Positions 34,659 through 44,085 of a stretch of DNA of 64,000 nucleotides are shown here, piece by piece. This stretch comes from Massilia agrisoli. GTDB taxonomy: Bacteria > Pseudomonadota > Gammaproteobacteria > Burkholderiales > Burkholderiaceae_D. Position 1 is the stretch's first letter. Each line of letters begins with the position of its first letter. The position numbers and the translations under genes were made by a program. The stretch covers positions 248,001 through 312,000 of the forward strand of contig NZ_JAJHPV010000014.1 of assembly GCF_020831365.1 (NCBI RefSeq), given 5' to 3'. The notes beneath the pieces were generated by a model. It was not told the origin of the DNA, made no database searches, and saw only the letters and a program-made list of their open reading frames with translations.

Positions 34659-37576
34659 TGGCGCGATTGAACCTTGCCGCTGCTCAGTTTGTCTTCATGC
34701 TGCTGCTCGTCCTGGCCTGCCAGGCGGCGCGCGCGGATACTCCCATTCGCTTGCTCCAGAGTCACGTGGGGAACGTCAACTTTGTTGGCACCCAGGAGAC
34801 CATCCGGGATAAGGGCAACAACCAGCCGTGCCGGGTGTATAGCCCGACGGTAGATCGTTATGCCGCGTTGACAGGCATTCCCGCTGAGGCGGAAATTCTT
34901 AGTGCGCAACTGTATTGGGCGGGATCGGGCTACAACCCGGACTTCAACGTCACCATGGATGGCGGCGCGATCAGCGCGCCGGCCGACCGGCGCTACTATT
35001 CGACCACGATCGGCAATAACTACAACTATTTTTCTGGCGCGGCCGACGTGACTGCGCAGGTCAAGCTCAAGCGTAATGCCGTCTATGCATTCCGCGGGCT
35101 GACTGTCGACTACGACTCGCCCTATTGCGCGGTGGAAGGGGTATTGGGCGGCTTCTCCCTATTGGTGATTTACGCGGACAAGAGTCAGCCGTTCCGCATG
35201 CTGAACCTGTATGAAGGCTTCCAGTACATGCGCTACAGCGGCTTCACCCTGAACCTGAGCGGCTTCCGGGTACCCGATCCGATCGGCGCAGCCACCGGCC
35301 GCGTTGGCCATATCACCTGGGAAGGCGATGTGACGCTCGATGGTTCCGGAGAAAACCTCAAGTTCAACGGCTACGAAATGACGGATTCGCGCAATCCAAG
35401 CGGCAATCAGTTTAATGCGAAGAGCAATATCAATGGCGACGACAAATCGTTCGGTATCGACTTCGACGCCTACACGGTGGGGTATCCAGTCATCAAGTCC
35501 GGCCAGACGACCGCATCGACCCGTTATGAATCCGGACAGGACCTGGTGCTGCTCAGTGCCGAAGTGGTCGCCCTGCCAAACGTGCCCTTGTCCGATTTGT
35601 CGATCTCGCTCGACCTGGAAGACAAGATGATCACCGGGCGCGACACCGCGATGACGGTGGTCGTATCGAGCCAAGGCCCCAGCACCGCGACCGGTCCTAC
35701 CGTCGTCAGCAGCACCTTGCCGGCCGAACTCAGCTTCGTATCGGGATCCGGGGACGGATGGACTTGCAGTGCAGTTGCCCAACAAGTCACGTGCAGCCAC
35801 CAGGGCACCTTGCCCGCAGGGCAGGCGCTTCCGGTACTGACCATCACCGCAAAAGTGACCGGGTCAGGGAAGATTATGGTCAGCGCCAGCGTGTCGGGCA
35901 AGATGTACGATCCGCAGCCCGCAAACAACGCGGCTAGCGACGAAGGTACGGCCGTTGCGGGGGAATCGCGTTATGTCTTCACCGATAAAGCGTGCAGCGA
36001 AGATGTAAAGTTGGGTGAGGGGACTCAGTGCTCGACGAAGTTGCAGCCCTTGCTCGCAGGTGTTCCACGAAAGCTCTACATCACGGGCGTGGACAGTAAC
36101 GATGTACCTGTCCTGCCTGCAAACGCGACCGAAGACATGTTTTTCGCACTGAAGTGCATTAACCCGACAAAAACAGCGGGCGTCATCGCGAAGGTAGGGG
36201 CGGTTTCGCTCAAGCCGTGTGCCGATAAGGATGGTGCGTGGCAGGATTCGCAATCGTCGACAAAGATCACCTTTGAAAATTACTCAGCCGAAGTCGAATT
36301 GACGTATGCCGATGTCGGCAAGCTCGTGCTTGCCCTTCGCCCGGCTGGCAGTTCGTCGGTGGCGACGTCGTCGGAATTCGTGTCCATTCCCTATGAGCTG
36401 AAGATCACGCAAGTCCGAAGGAAAAATGGCGATGCCGTCCCGGCGGGCCTGACTGACACCGATGCCTTCGTGATGCGTTCCGGCGAAGACTTCACGGTCA
36501 CAGTAGCCTCATTGGCCGCCGCCGGCGCGGTCACGCCGAACTTCGGAAACGAGGAGGGCACAAAGCCGAAGCTGTCGGTTCCGCTTGTCTCCATGACCCT
36601 GGGCACCAGCATGCCGGCGCTGGAAGGGGGACCTTTTACGCTTGAAAACGGCTATGCGAACGGCACCTTTGCGTGGCAAGAGGTGGGGGTTATTTCGCTC
36701 ACCCCCGGCATTGAGGGAAATGCATACCTGAACGTACCAGTCACCGGCATGCTCGCGACCGCTGCCAAAGCGGGCCGATTCATTCCTCACCATTTTGAGA
36801 CCACCGTCGTGGGAGCGCTGGGCTGCCTCAGCCGTATGAACTGTCCCAGCGATGTCGGAAGCGCTGCTTATTCAAGGCAGCCGTTCACGGTCACCATCAC
36901 AGCGCGCAGCAAATCGGGGGCGCAGACGAAAAACTACCAGGGTATTTTTGCGAAAGAGGTAAAACTTTCGTCGGTGGCCGGCGCGGGCGGGGCGCCCAAG
37001 GCGGGCCTGAGCGATACCAAAGCGCCCGCTACGGCATTCACCGATGGCGTGGGCACAGCCAAACCGCAATTCGTATTGCCGAATGGTTTCGTCCACACAG
37101 CGCCCCAGGCACCGTGGAGCGCGCCAGACACCGTTCATGTGCGCGCGGTGGACGCGGATTCGGCTACTTCACTTCAAGATCCAGGCACTTCGCTGGAAGG
37201 TGGGATCCAGATCGTCAATGGCCGCCTGCTGGTTCCTAATGCGCATGGCTCCGAGCGGCTACCCCTGCCGCTGAAGCTTAGTGCGCAGTACTGGACCGGC
37301 ACTAATTGGGAACTGAGCAGTAATGACCAGCTAAGCGAAATCGATCCCGCCAAAGCGGCGTTCTCCAACACGGGCGCGCTCGCGCTGTCCATTGGACCGC
37401 TCGGGTTGGAGAGGCTAGTGAATGGGGTGAGGAATTACAGCGTCAAGGCCACGCCGGCGGCGGCGGGCAAAGCCGACCTGGTCATCGACCATTTGGAATG
37501 GCTGCCGAGCACCAAAGGCCGCCTCAAGTTCGGCACCTACAAGAGCCCGCTGATTTACCTGCGCGAACTCCACTAA
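34658..37576 (+). CDS. mshQ: MSHA large surface protein MshQ (DUF11 and DUF6701 regions)
   Basis: A 972-residue exported protein (signal ending QAARA), far larger than the pilins. The first third contains a beta-rich domain; around residues 310-420 a DUF11-like repeat is seen (DLSISLDLEDKMITGRDTAM, VVSSQGPSTATGPTVVS). The C-terminal half has the DUF6701/MshQ features GRFIPHHFETTVVGALGC and the end RLKFGTYKSPLIYLRELH. In other bacteria MshQ-like proteins are thought to sit at the pilus tip or surface as adhesins. The start overlaps the mshP stop (TGATG). Confidence 0.83.
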   Translation: MARLNLAAAQFVFMLLLVLACQAARADTPIRLLQSHVGNVNFVGTQETIRDKGNNQPCRVYSPTVDRYAALTGIPAEAEILSAQLYWAGSGYNPDFNVTMDGGAISAPADRRYYSTTIGNNYNYFSGAADVTAQVKLKRNAVYAFRGLTVDYDSPYCAVEGVLGGFSLLVIYADKSQPFRMLNLYEGFQYMRYSGFTLNLSGFRVPDPIGAATGRVGHITWEGDVTLDGSGENLKFNGYEMTDSRNPSGNQFNAKSNINGDDKSFGIDFDAYTVGYPVIKSGQTTASTRYESGQDLVLLSAEVVALPNVPLSDLSISLDLEDKMITGRDTAMTVVVSSQGPSTATGPTVVSSTLPAELSFVSGSGDGWTCSAVAQQVTCSHQGTLPAGQALPVLTITAKVTGSGKIMVSASVSGKMYDPQPANNAASDEGTAVAGESRYVFTDKACSEDVKLGEGTQCSTKLQPLLAGVPRKLYITGVDSNDVPVLPANATEDMFFALKCINPTKTAGVIAKVGAVSLKPCADKDGAWQDSQSSTKITFENYSAEVELTYADVGKLVLALRPAGSSSVATSSEFVSIPYELKITQVRRKNGDAVPAGLTDTDAFVMRSGEDFTVTVASLAAAGAVTPNFGNEEGTKPKLSVPLVSMTLGTSMPALEGGPFTLENGYANGTFAWQEVGVISLTPGIEGNAYLNVPVTGMLATAAKAGRFIPHHFETTVVGALGCLSRMNCPSDVGSAAYSRQPFTVTITARSKSGAQTKNYQGIFAKEVKLSSVAGAGGAPKAGLSDTKAPATAFTDGVGTAKPQFVLPNGFVHTAPQAPWSAPDTVHVRAVDADSATSLQDPGTSLEGGIQIVNGRLLVPNAHGSERLPLPLKLSAQYWTGTNWELSSNDQLSEIDPAKAAFSNTGALALSIGPLGLERLVNGVRNYSVKATPAAAGKADLVIDHLEWLPSTKGRLKFGTYKSPLIYLRELH

Positions 37577-37577
37577 G

Positions 37578-37614
37578 CGGCCCTCGCGTGGCGTATTTGC
37601 ACGCATCCGGGCCG
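37578..37614 (+). terminator. Nested hairpin ending the mshE-Q block
   Basis: CGGCCC/GGGCCG outer arms and GCGTG/CACGC inner arms nest directly after the mshQ stop, with ATTTTTATTT eight bases further on. It fits a transcript end between the two msh blocks. Confidence 0.55.
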
Positions 37615-37649
37615 AAATCAGAATTTTTATTTCCTCCTTGTAAATTTTG

Positions 37650-37679
37650 TATCGATACTCGCTGGAACTTGAATATAAT
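37650..37679 (+). promoter_or_regulatory. Putative promoter of the mshI-N block
   Basis: A perfect TATAAT (37674-37679) sits 53 bases before mshI in an A/T-rich stretch after the mshQ hairpin. The -35 region (around TATCGAT) is weak. It supports separate transcription of the second msh block. Confidence 0.5.
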
Positions 37680-37732
37680 CAAGTGTCTACGGCGCGGTCT
37701 TCATCAAGTCGCCTAACTTACTCTTGCCCTGC

Positions 37733-38674
37733 ATGCGTTTTTTCAAAAAAGCGAAGAAGACTGAATCCTGGCTGTCGTTTGCGATGCTCGCAGATGGTAT
37801 TGCTGCCGCCAGCATTTCACGCATTCCTGGAAGCCGGCCGGCCGTCGATACCTGCGTCTTCTATGCTGGACATCCCGGTGCGGACTTGCTGGAGAAAGCC
37901 GGCCGCGAGTTGGGTGCCGCGTCCTACCACTGCACCACCATCCTGTCCGGCGGCGAGTACCAGATGCTGGCCGTCGAGGCGCCAAACGTTCCCGTCGAAG
38001 AACTCAAGACCGCCGTGCGCTGGCGCCTGAAAGATATGCTCGACTTCCATGTCGACGACGCCACCATCGACGTGCTCGACATCCCGGTCGACAAGAATGC
38101 GGCAGTGCGCACCAGCCACGGCATGTTCGCGGTCGCGGCGCGCAACAGCGTCATCGAAACGCGCCAGGGCATGTTTGCCGCAGCCAAGGTCGGCTTGTCG
38201 GTGATCGACATTCCAGAGATGGCGCAGCGCAACATCTCCGGCTTGATGGAGCCCGAAGGCCGGGGTTTGGCCATGCTGTCGTTTGGCGCCGACGGCGGCC
38301 TGCTGACCGTGACATTCAATGGCGAGCTGTATTTGTCGCGCCGCATCGATGTCACGCTTGAGCAGTTACTCGACGCCGACCACGACCGCAAGCACGCCAG
38401 CTTCGACAAGATCACGCTCGAGCTGCAACGCTCGCTCGACCACTTTGACCGGCAGTTCCATTTCATCAGCGTCTCCAGGCTGTTGCTCGCACCAAGCGGC
38501 GTGACCGGCCTCGAAGAATACCTGTCGAGCAACCTGTACACGCCGGTCCAGACCATGGACCTTGGCGAGGCGCTCGATATCAGCCGCATTCCCGAATTGC
38601 TGGACAAGGCAGTCCAGCAGCGCTTCTTCTTCACCATTGGCGCCGCCCTGCGCCATGAGGAGACGCAGCTGTGA
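37733..38674 (+). CDS. mshI: MSHA biogenesis protein MshI (PilM-like)
   Basis: A 313-residue cytoplasmic protein of the PilM/actin-like ATPase type. ELKTAVRWRLKDMLDFHVDDATIDVLDIP matches MshI; GRGLAMLSFGADGGLLTVTFNGELYLSRRID is the phosphate-binding half of the fold, and LELQRSLDHFDRQF the later helix. It forms the cytoplasmic ring of the alignment complex with the next three proteins. Start ATG at 37733; a second ATG (MRFFKK) three codons later is equally possible. Confidence 0.86.
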   Translation: MRFFKKAKKTESWLSFAMLADGIAAASISRIPGSRPAVDTCVFYAGHPGADLLEKAGRELGAASYHCTTILSGGEYQMLAVEAPNVPVEELKTAVRWRLKDMLDFHVDDATIDVLDIPVDKNAAVRTSHGMFAVAARNSVIETRQGMFAAAKVGLSVIDIPEMAQRNISGLMEPEGRGLAMLSFGADGGLLTVTFNGELYLSRRIDVTLEQLLDADHDRKHASFDKITLELQRSLDHFDRQFHFISVSRLLLAPSGVTGLEEYLSSNLYTPVQTMDLGEALDISRIPELLDKAVQQRFFFTIGAALRHEETQL

Positions 38675-39297
38675 GCCAGCAGATTAACCTCTTTAACCCG
38701 GTATTCCTGAAGCAGAAGAAAGTCTTCAGCAGCCTCGCCATGGCGCAGGCGCTCGGGGTGCTGCTGTTCGGTTCGCTAGCGATGGTTGCTTACGGCAAGC
38801 ATCACGTCGATAAACTCGACAAGGAAGCCCAGATGGTCAACGCCCAGCTGGTGCAAAAGCAGGCGCGCCAGGCGATGGTCAATGCCGAATTTGCCCCACG
38901 GCAGCCGAGCCCGGCCTTGATGGCTGAAATTGCGGAAGCTGAAGCGCAGCTGCGCTCCTTGCAGCGGGTGTCGGGCGTGCTCGAACGCGGCGAACTGGGC
39001 AACACGACCGGGTTCTCCGAATACTACAAGGCGCTTGCGCGCCAGAACATGCCGGGCCTGTGGCTCACGGGAGTATCGGTCGCGGGCGCCGACATCGGCA
39101 TCCGGGGCCGCGCCATGGAAGGCAGCATGGTGCCGGGCTACATCAACCGCCTGACCCGCGAGCCTGTCATGCAGGGCAAGTCTTTCGCCAGCCTCGAGAT
39201 TGCGCAAGGCGAAACCAAGGGGGACGGCGGCAAGACCGTCGCCGCGCCGTTTGTCGAGTTCCGCCTTGAATCGGTCATGCAGGAGGCGGCGCGATGA
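38671..39297 (+). CDS. PilN-like MSHA alignment-complex protein
   Basis: A 208-residue bitopic protein. The N-terminus SQQINLFNPVFLKQKKVF is the PilN motif that docks onto PilM/MshI, followed by a membrane helix (AMAQALGVLLFGSLAMVAYG), a coiled coil (DKLDKEAQMVNAQLVQKQ) and a periplasmic ferredoxin-like domain. Vibrio loci fold this role into MshI/MshJ or a gene called mshI2. Start is GTG overlapping the mshI stop. Confidence 0.82.
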   Translation: MSQQINLFNPVFLKQKKVFSSLAMAQALGVLLFGSLAMVAYGKHHVDKLDKEAQMVNAQLVQKQARQAMVNAEFAPRQPSPALMAEIAEAEAQLRSLQRVSGVLERGELGNTTGFSEYYKALARQNMPGLWLTGVSVAGADIGIRGRAMEGSMVPGYINRLTREPVMQGKSFASLEIAQGETKGDGGKTVAAPFVEFRLESVMQEAAR

Positions 39298-39977
39298 AGG
39301 CTCGCCTGGTAGCGCTTGGTAACAAGATCGATGCACTCAGCCTGCGCGAGCGGGCCATGGTGTTCGTGGCGGCAGCCGCGGCCATTTTGTTCGTCGTCTA
39401 TTCGCTGATGCTGGGTTCCTTGTTTGCCAAGGAGAAGGCGCTGCGCACGCAGGTTGCCCAGGTTCGTAACAACATTAGTGGGATCGACGGCGAGATCAGC
39501 GCCAAGCTGCAAGGCTTCTCGATCGACCCGGATGCACCGAACCGTGCGCGTCTTGCTGCGGTGAAGGCCGACATCGATTCGCTTGGCGGCAAGCTGCGCG
39601 CGCTGGAGCAGGGCCTGGTGGCGCCGGAGAAAATCGCACCGCTGCTTGAAACGATTCTCGCCGCAAACGGACGCCTGGCCCTGGTGTCGATGAAAACCCT
39701 GCCGGCCGCGCCGGTGGCGGAGGCCAGCTACGCCGCCGAACCGGCCGCCTCACCTGCCGCTGGAGCAACACCTGCCGCCTTGCTGTACCGCCACGGCGTC
39801 CAGGTGACGGTGCGCGGCAACTATCTCGACATGATCAACTACATGAATGCGCTCGAGACCATGCCCACGCAGTTATTGTGGAGCAGCGCCGCGCTGGAGG
39901 TCGAGGAGTATCCCGATTCGCGCCTGACCCTGACCCTGCATACGCTGAGCCTGGACCGGAAATGGATGAAGCTTTGA
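39294..39977 (+). CDS. mshJ: MSHA biogenesis protein MshJ (PilO-like)
   Basis: A 227-residue inner-membrane protein: helix AMVFVAAAAAILFVVYSLMLG near residues 20-40, a coiled coil (KEKALRTQVAQVRNNISGIDGEI), an Ala/Pro-rich stretch (about 140-165), and a periplasmic domain ending RLTLTLHTLSLDRKWMKL. Pairs with the preceding PilN-like protein. ATGA overlap with that gene. Confidence 0.85.
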   Translation: MKARLVALGNKIDALSLRERAMVFVAAAAAILFVVYSLMLGSLFAKEKALRTQVAQVRNNISGIDGEISAKLQGFSIDPDAPNRARLAAVKADIDSLGGKLRALEQGLVAPEKIAPLLETILAANGRLALVSMKTLPAAPVAEASYAAEPAASPAAGATPAALLYRHGVQVTVRGNYLDMINYMNALETMPTQLLWSSAALEVEEYPDSRLTLTLHTLSLDRKWMKL

Positions 39978-40342
39978 AAACGACTTTCCGGATATTGCTT
40001 GTTGCAGCAGGTACACTGCTGGCGAGCGCAGCAGGCGCCCAGGTGTTGCAGGACCCGACCCGTCCGCCGGCATCGATGTTGGCGCCTTCAAAAGGTGCGC
40101 CTGGCGCCGCGGCGCCGGACGGCCCGCACCTGCAGTCGATCCTGATCGCCCGCACGCCGGGTGGACGCCATGTGGCGGTGATCGACGGCGAAACGGTGCG
40201 CCTGGGCGACAGCTTCAAAGGTGCGCGCGTCGAACGCATGACGCAAACCGAGGTCGTGCTGTCGAAGGGCGGCAAGAAGCAAGTGCTGAAATTGTTCCCG
40301 GCGACAGTGGCCGGCCAGAACACCAAGTCCGTACAACAATAG
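39962..40342 (+). CDS. mshK: MSHA biogenesis protein MshK (PilP-like)
   Basis: A 126-residue exported protein with a signal-type helix (LLVAAGTLLASAAGAQV) followed by LQDPTRPPASM, the PilP/MshK opening, and a small beta domain (LQSILIARTPGGRHVAVIDGETVRLGDSFKGARVERM). It links the alignment complex to the secretin. ATG 39962 lies inside the end of mshJ; a TTG at 39974 overlapping the mshJ stop is an alternative start. Confidence 0.8.
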   Translation: MDEALKTTFRILLVAAGTLLASAAGAQVLQDPTRPPASMLAPSKGAPGAAAPDGPHLQSILIARTPGGRHVAVIDGETVRLGDSFKGARVERMTQTEVVLSKGGKKQVLKLFPATVAGQNTKSVQQ

Positions 40343-40349
40343 CCACGCC

Positions 40350-42122
40350 ATGAAGACAGACAGCATGCAAAAAATCCTCCTGATCGCCGCCGCCCTTGGC
40401 CTGGCGGGCTGCGGCACGCCTTCCGAGCGCGCCACTTACGACAAGATCAGTGCCGAGGTCGCTGGCGCGGCCGCCAGGCCGGCCAGTGCGGCCAGGGTCG
40501 ACGATGCTGTCTCGAACGCGCTGCTGCCGCCGGCCTCGGCGCTTGCCGCCCAGTTGCCGAAAGCGCGCCCGGCGCTGGAAGAACGCTTCAACGTGTCGTT
40601 CAACAACGTGCCGGCACAGCAGTTCTTCAATTCACTGGTGGCCGGCACCCGCTACAACATGCTGGTCCACCCGGAAGTGAGCGGCACCATCACCGCCAAC
40701 CTGAAGGACGTGACGATGGTCGAGGCGCTCGACGCGGTGCGCGAACTGTACGGTTACGAGTACAAGATCGAAGGCACGCGCATTTCGATCAAGCCGCTGA
40801 CGATGCAGACCCGCATGTTCCAGGTCAACTACCTGATCGGCGCGCGCAAGGGCATGTCGAACCTGCGCGTGACCTCGACCTCGGTCGCCAACGCCGGCGT
40901 CAGCAACAGCGGCGGCAACTCTACCGGGAACAACCAGAATAACCAGAACAACAATAACCAGGGCGACGCCAACGGCAGCCGCGAGGCCGCGGACAGCTCC
41001 AGCGTCAACACCACGTCGAGCAATGACTTCTGGGTTGACCTGAAGTCGGCCATCGAGGCCATCGTCGGGCCGTCGGAGAAGGGCGGGCGCAGCGTTGTGA
41101 TCAGCCCGCAGTCGGGCGTGCTGGTGATCCGCGCGATGCCGGAAGAACTGCGCAACGTCGACCGCTACCTGAAGGCCACCCAGCTGTCGGTGGACCGCCA
41201 GGTAATCCTCGAAGCCAAGATCCTCGAAGTCGAGCTGAACGACAGCTTCCAGAGCGGCATCAACTGGGCTTCCTTCGCCTCGTTCAAGAGTTCGCACGAC
41301 AACCGCGTGTCGACCGGCTACGTCGGGCCGGGCACCACGCTGGCGCCGCTGCCGTTCGGCGGCGGCCAGCCTCCGGCGATCACCGACGCCACCGGCCTGG
41401 TCGCCTCCACCGGCTTCGCGCTGGCCAATGCCAGCAGCCTTGGCAGTTCGCTGTTCGGCCTGGCCTTCCAGACCAATAACTTCGCCGCGCTGATTTCCTT
41501 CCTGGAGTCGCAGGGCACCGTGCACGTCCTGTCGAGCCCGCGTGTTGCAACCCTGAACAACCAGAAAGCCGTGCTGAAAATCGGTACCGACGAATTCTAT
41601 GTGACCGGCGTCACCACGACCACCAACACCAGCGCCACCGGCAACACCGTCACGCCTAGCGTGACCTTGCAGCCGTTCTTCTCGGGCGTGGTGCTGGACG
41701 TAACGCCGCAAATCGACGACAAGGGCAACATCATCCTGCACGTGCACCCGTCCGTCAGCCAGGTCACCACGGTAACCAAGGGCATCAACCTGGGCAGCGC
41801 CGGCAACCTCAGCCTGCCGCTGGCGGCGTCGTCGACGTCCGAGATCGACAGCATGGTGCGCGGCCAGAATGGCCAGGTCGTCGCGATCGGCGGCCTGATG
41901 CGCCAGGCGTCGACCAATGACCGCTCGCAAGTGCCCGGCGCGGGCAACCTGCCGGTCATCGGCAACCTGTTCCGCAACAAGGCCAATGTCAACCAAAAGC
42001 GTGAGCTGGTGGTGCTGATCAAGCCGACCATCGTCGAAGGCGGCGAGAACTGGAACCAGGACTTGCTCGACACCAGCCGCCGCATCCAGGACCTGGACCC
42101 GAACGCAGGAAGGCGCAAGTAA
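40350..42122 (+). CDS. mshL: MSHA outer-membrane secretin MshL
   Basis: A 590-residue lipoprotein secretin. Lipobox LAGC at residues 18-21 (ALGLAGCG); STN-type domain (FNVSFNNVPAQQFFNSLVAGTRYNMLVHPEV); an Asn-rich linker (about 187-212); secretin domain with VEAKILEVELNDSFQSGINW-like text, LSSPRVATLNNQKAVLKIGTDEFYV and the C-terminal RELVVLIKPTIV. It forms the outer-membrane channel for the pilus. The ATG at 40365 is an alternative start giving a shorter signal. Confidence 0.93.
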   Translation: MKTDSMQKILLIAAALGLAGCGTPSERATYDKISAEVAGAAARPASAARVDDAVSNALLPPASALAAQLPKARPALEERFNVSFNNVPAQQFFNSLVAGTRYNMLVHPEVSGTITANLKDVTMVEALDAVRELYGYEYKIEGTRISIKPLTMQTRMFQVNYLIGARKGMSNLRVTSTSVANAGVSNSGGNSTGNNQNNQNNNNQGDANGSREAADSSSVNTTSSNDFWVDLKSAIEAIVGPSEKGGRSVVISPQSGVLVIRAMPEELRNVDRYLKATQLSVDRQVILEAKILEVELNDSFQSGINWASFASFKSSHDNRVSTGYVGPGTTLAPLPFGGGQPPAITDATGLVASTGFALANASSLGSSLFGLAFQTNNFAALISFLESQGTVHVLSSPRVATLNNQKAVLKIGTDEFYVTGVTTTTNTSATGNTVTPSVTLQPFFSGVVLDVTPQIDDKGNIILHVHPSVSQVTTVTKGINLGSAGNLSLPLAASSTSEIDSMVRGQNGQVVAIGGLMRQASTNDRSQVPGAGNLPVIGNLFRNKANVNQKRELVVLIKPTIVEGGENWNQDLLDTSRRIQDLDPNAGRRK

Positions 42123-43012
42123 TGTACACCGAGCACTTCGGCCTGCGGGAAGTTCCGTTCAGCATTACGCCAGACACGAGCTTCTTCTTTACCAGCCCCC
42201 ACTCGCAAGAAGCGCTCAACACGCTGCTGGTGGCGGCCCGCAATGGCGAAGGCTTCATCAAGATTACCGGCGAAGTCGGCACCGGCAAGACACTGCTGTG
42301 CCGCAAGTTCATGGCGACCCTGGGCGACGAGTTTGTCACCGCCTACATTCCTAATCCCTACCTTGAGCCGCGTACCCTGATGCTCGCGCTGGCCGACGAA
42401 TTGTCGATCGAGCTGGAGAAGGGCGTCGACCAGCACAAGCTGATCAAGGCGCTGATGATGCGCCTGATGGGCCTGGCTGTCGAAGGCAAGCGCGTGGTGC
42501 TGTGCCTGGACGAAGCGCAAGCAATTCCCGTGGTCAGCCTGGAGGCGCTGCGCCTGTTGACCAACCTTGAAACAGAAAAGCGCAAGCTGCTGCAGATCGT
42601 CATGTTCGGCCAGCCTGAACTGAACCGCAAGCTGGAACTGGAATCGGTCCGCCAGCTCGCCCAACGCATTATTTTCCATTACCACCTTGGCCCGCTGCGC
42701 AAGGATGACCTCGACTACTACCTGGCGCACCGCCTGCGCGTTGCCGGCTACGGGGGCGCGCGACTGTTCAGCCGCGGCGCGGTGGCCAAGCTGTATGGCG
42801 CCAGCGGCGGCATTCCGCGCCTGGTGAACATCCTTGCGCACAAGTCCCTGATGGTGGCCTACGGCCAGGGCAAGCAGGAGGTAACGCACCAGCATGTCTC
42901 GGAGGCCGCGCGCGACACCATTACCGCCAGGCGGCGGCTGTGGCCGTGGGCCGCTGCTTCATGCTCGCTGCTGGCCGCTGCCGGCGGGCTGGTCTGGGCG
43001 CTGACAAGATGA
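42122..43012 (+). CDS. mshM: MSHA biogenesis ATPase MshM (ExeA-like)
   Basis: A 296-residue AAA protein of the ExeA/GspA type: MYTEHFGLREVPFSITPDTSFFF, Walker A GEVGTGKTLLCR, Walker B VVLCLDEAQAIP, sensor FGQPELNRKL, and SGGIPRLVNILAHKSLMVAYG. A C-terminal membrane helix (LWPWAAASCSLLAAAGGLVWAL) anchors it. In type II systems such proteins assist secretin insertion. Start overlaps the mshL stop (TAATG). Confidence 0.9.
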   Translation: MYTEHFGLREVPFSITPDTSFFFTSPHSQEALNTLLVAARNGEGFIKITGEVGTGKTLLCRKFMATLGDEFVTAYIPNPYLEPRTLMLALADELSIELEKGVDQHKLIKALMMRLMGLAVEGKRVVLCLDEAQAIPVVSLEALRLLTNLETEKRKLLQIVMFGQPELNRKLELESVRQLAQRIIFHYHLGPLRKDDLDYYLAHRLRVAGYGGARLFSRGAVAKLYGASGGIPRLVNILAHKSLMVAYGQGKQEVTHQHVSEAARDTITARRRLWPWAAASCSLLAAAGGLVWALTR

Positions 43013-44070
43013 GCCTGATTAACAAAATGCTGCAGGACCTCGATGCACGGGGCTCCGCTCCGGGTGCCGCGGCGCAGACGAACCTCAAATCGGTCGCCCA
43101 GGGCCGCAACCCTTCGGTAGTGGCTATTGGCGCCGCGGCTGCGGTGGCGCTGGCGCTGGCTGCCGGCGTCGGCTATTGGTGGCTCAAGCGCCCCGCGGCG
43201 CCTGTGCCGGCCGGCGTGGTCATGACCACACCCGTCAAGCTTACCCGGTTGATGCCCCCGGAAGTGGTGGACGATCTGCCGCCGCCAACGCCGATTGTGG
43301 AGGTGGTAGCGGCTCCCGTAGCTGAGCCAGAACAGGAAGCAGCTACGGAACCGGAACCGGTGCGCAAGGCAGCGGTCACACCGATTGAAAAGCCCAGGCG
43401 CGCAGTGCGCGTGGCAGTGGCCGCCGCAAAGCCCGTGGCTGAACCGGCACAGGCGGCGCCTGCACGGGTGCAGCCCTTGGCCGACGCCGGCCGCCAGATG
43501 ACGGCGCGCCAGCGTGCCGAAAGCGAATACAACCGTGCGCTCGCCAGCCTGCAAGATGGCCGCGTCGGCGAAGCCATTGCGGGATTCGAGCGGGCCATCA
43601 GCATCGAACCGCGCCATGAGGCGGCGCGCCAGACACTGGTGGGGCTGCTGGTTGAGGCAGGCCGCAAGGGGCCGGCAATGCGCACGCTGCAAGATGGCCT
43701 GAGGCTGGACCCGCGCCAGCCGGCAATGGCGATGCTGCTGGCGCGGCTGCAGATCGAGGGCGGCACGTCGGGCATCGATACCTTGATGCGCACCCTGCCT
43801 TACGCGCAGGGCAATGGCGAGTACCATGCTTTCCTCGCAGGCGCACTGGCACGCGACGAGCGCCACCGCGAGGCGGCCGACCAGTACCAGGCTGCACTGC
43901 GCAGCGCACCGGGCAACGGCGTCTGGTGGATGGGCCTGGGCATCGCGCTGCAGGCCGAAAAACGAACGGCGGAGGCTGTGTCAGCGTACGAACGCGCCAG
44001 CCAGTCGTCCAACCTTACCCCGCAACTGCGGGCATTCGTCGACCGCAAGCTGGAACTGCTGTCGCGCTAA
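43009..44070 (+). CDS. mshN: MSHA biogenesis TPR protein MshN
   Basis: A 353-residue bitopic protein. MSLINKMLQDLDARG is the signature N-terminus shared with GspB/MshN-type proteins; a membrane helix (AAAVALALAAGVGYWWL) follows, then a Pro/Ala/Glu-rich periplasmic linker (to about residue 165) and TPR units (ASLQDGRVGEAIAGFERAISIEPRHEAARQ and later copies). It probably works with MshM. ATGA overlap with mshM; last gene of the locus. Confidence 0.85.
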   Translation: MSLINKMLQDLDARGSAPGAAAQTNLKSVAQGRNPSVVAIGAAAAVALALAAGVGYWWLKRPAAPVPAGVVMTTPVKLTRLMPPEVVDDLPPPTPIVEVVAAPVAEPEQEAATEPEPVRKAAVTPIEKPRRAVRVAVAAAKPVAEPAQAAPARVQPLADAGRQMTARQRAESEYNRALASLQDGRVGEAIAGFERAISIEPRHEAARQTLVGLLVEAGRKGPAMRTLQDGLRLDPRQPAMAMLLARLQIEGGTSGIDTLMRTLPYAQGNGEYHAFLAGALARDERHREAADQYQAALRSAPGNGVWWMGLGIALQAEKRTAEAVSAYERASQSSNLTPQLRAFVDRKLELLSR

Positions 44071-44085
44071 CCGTCTGGAGCAGAT

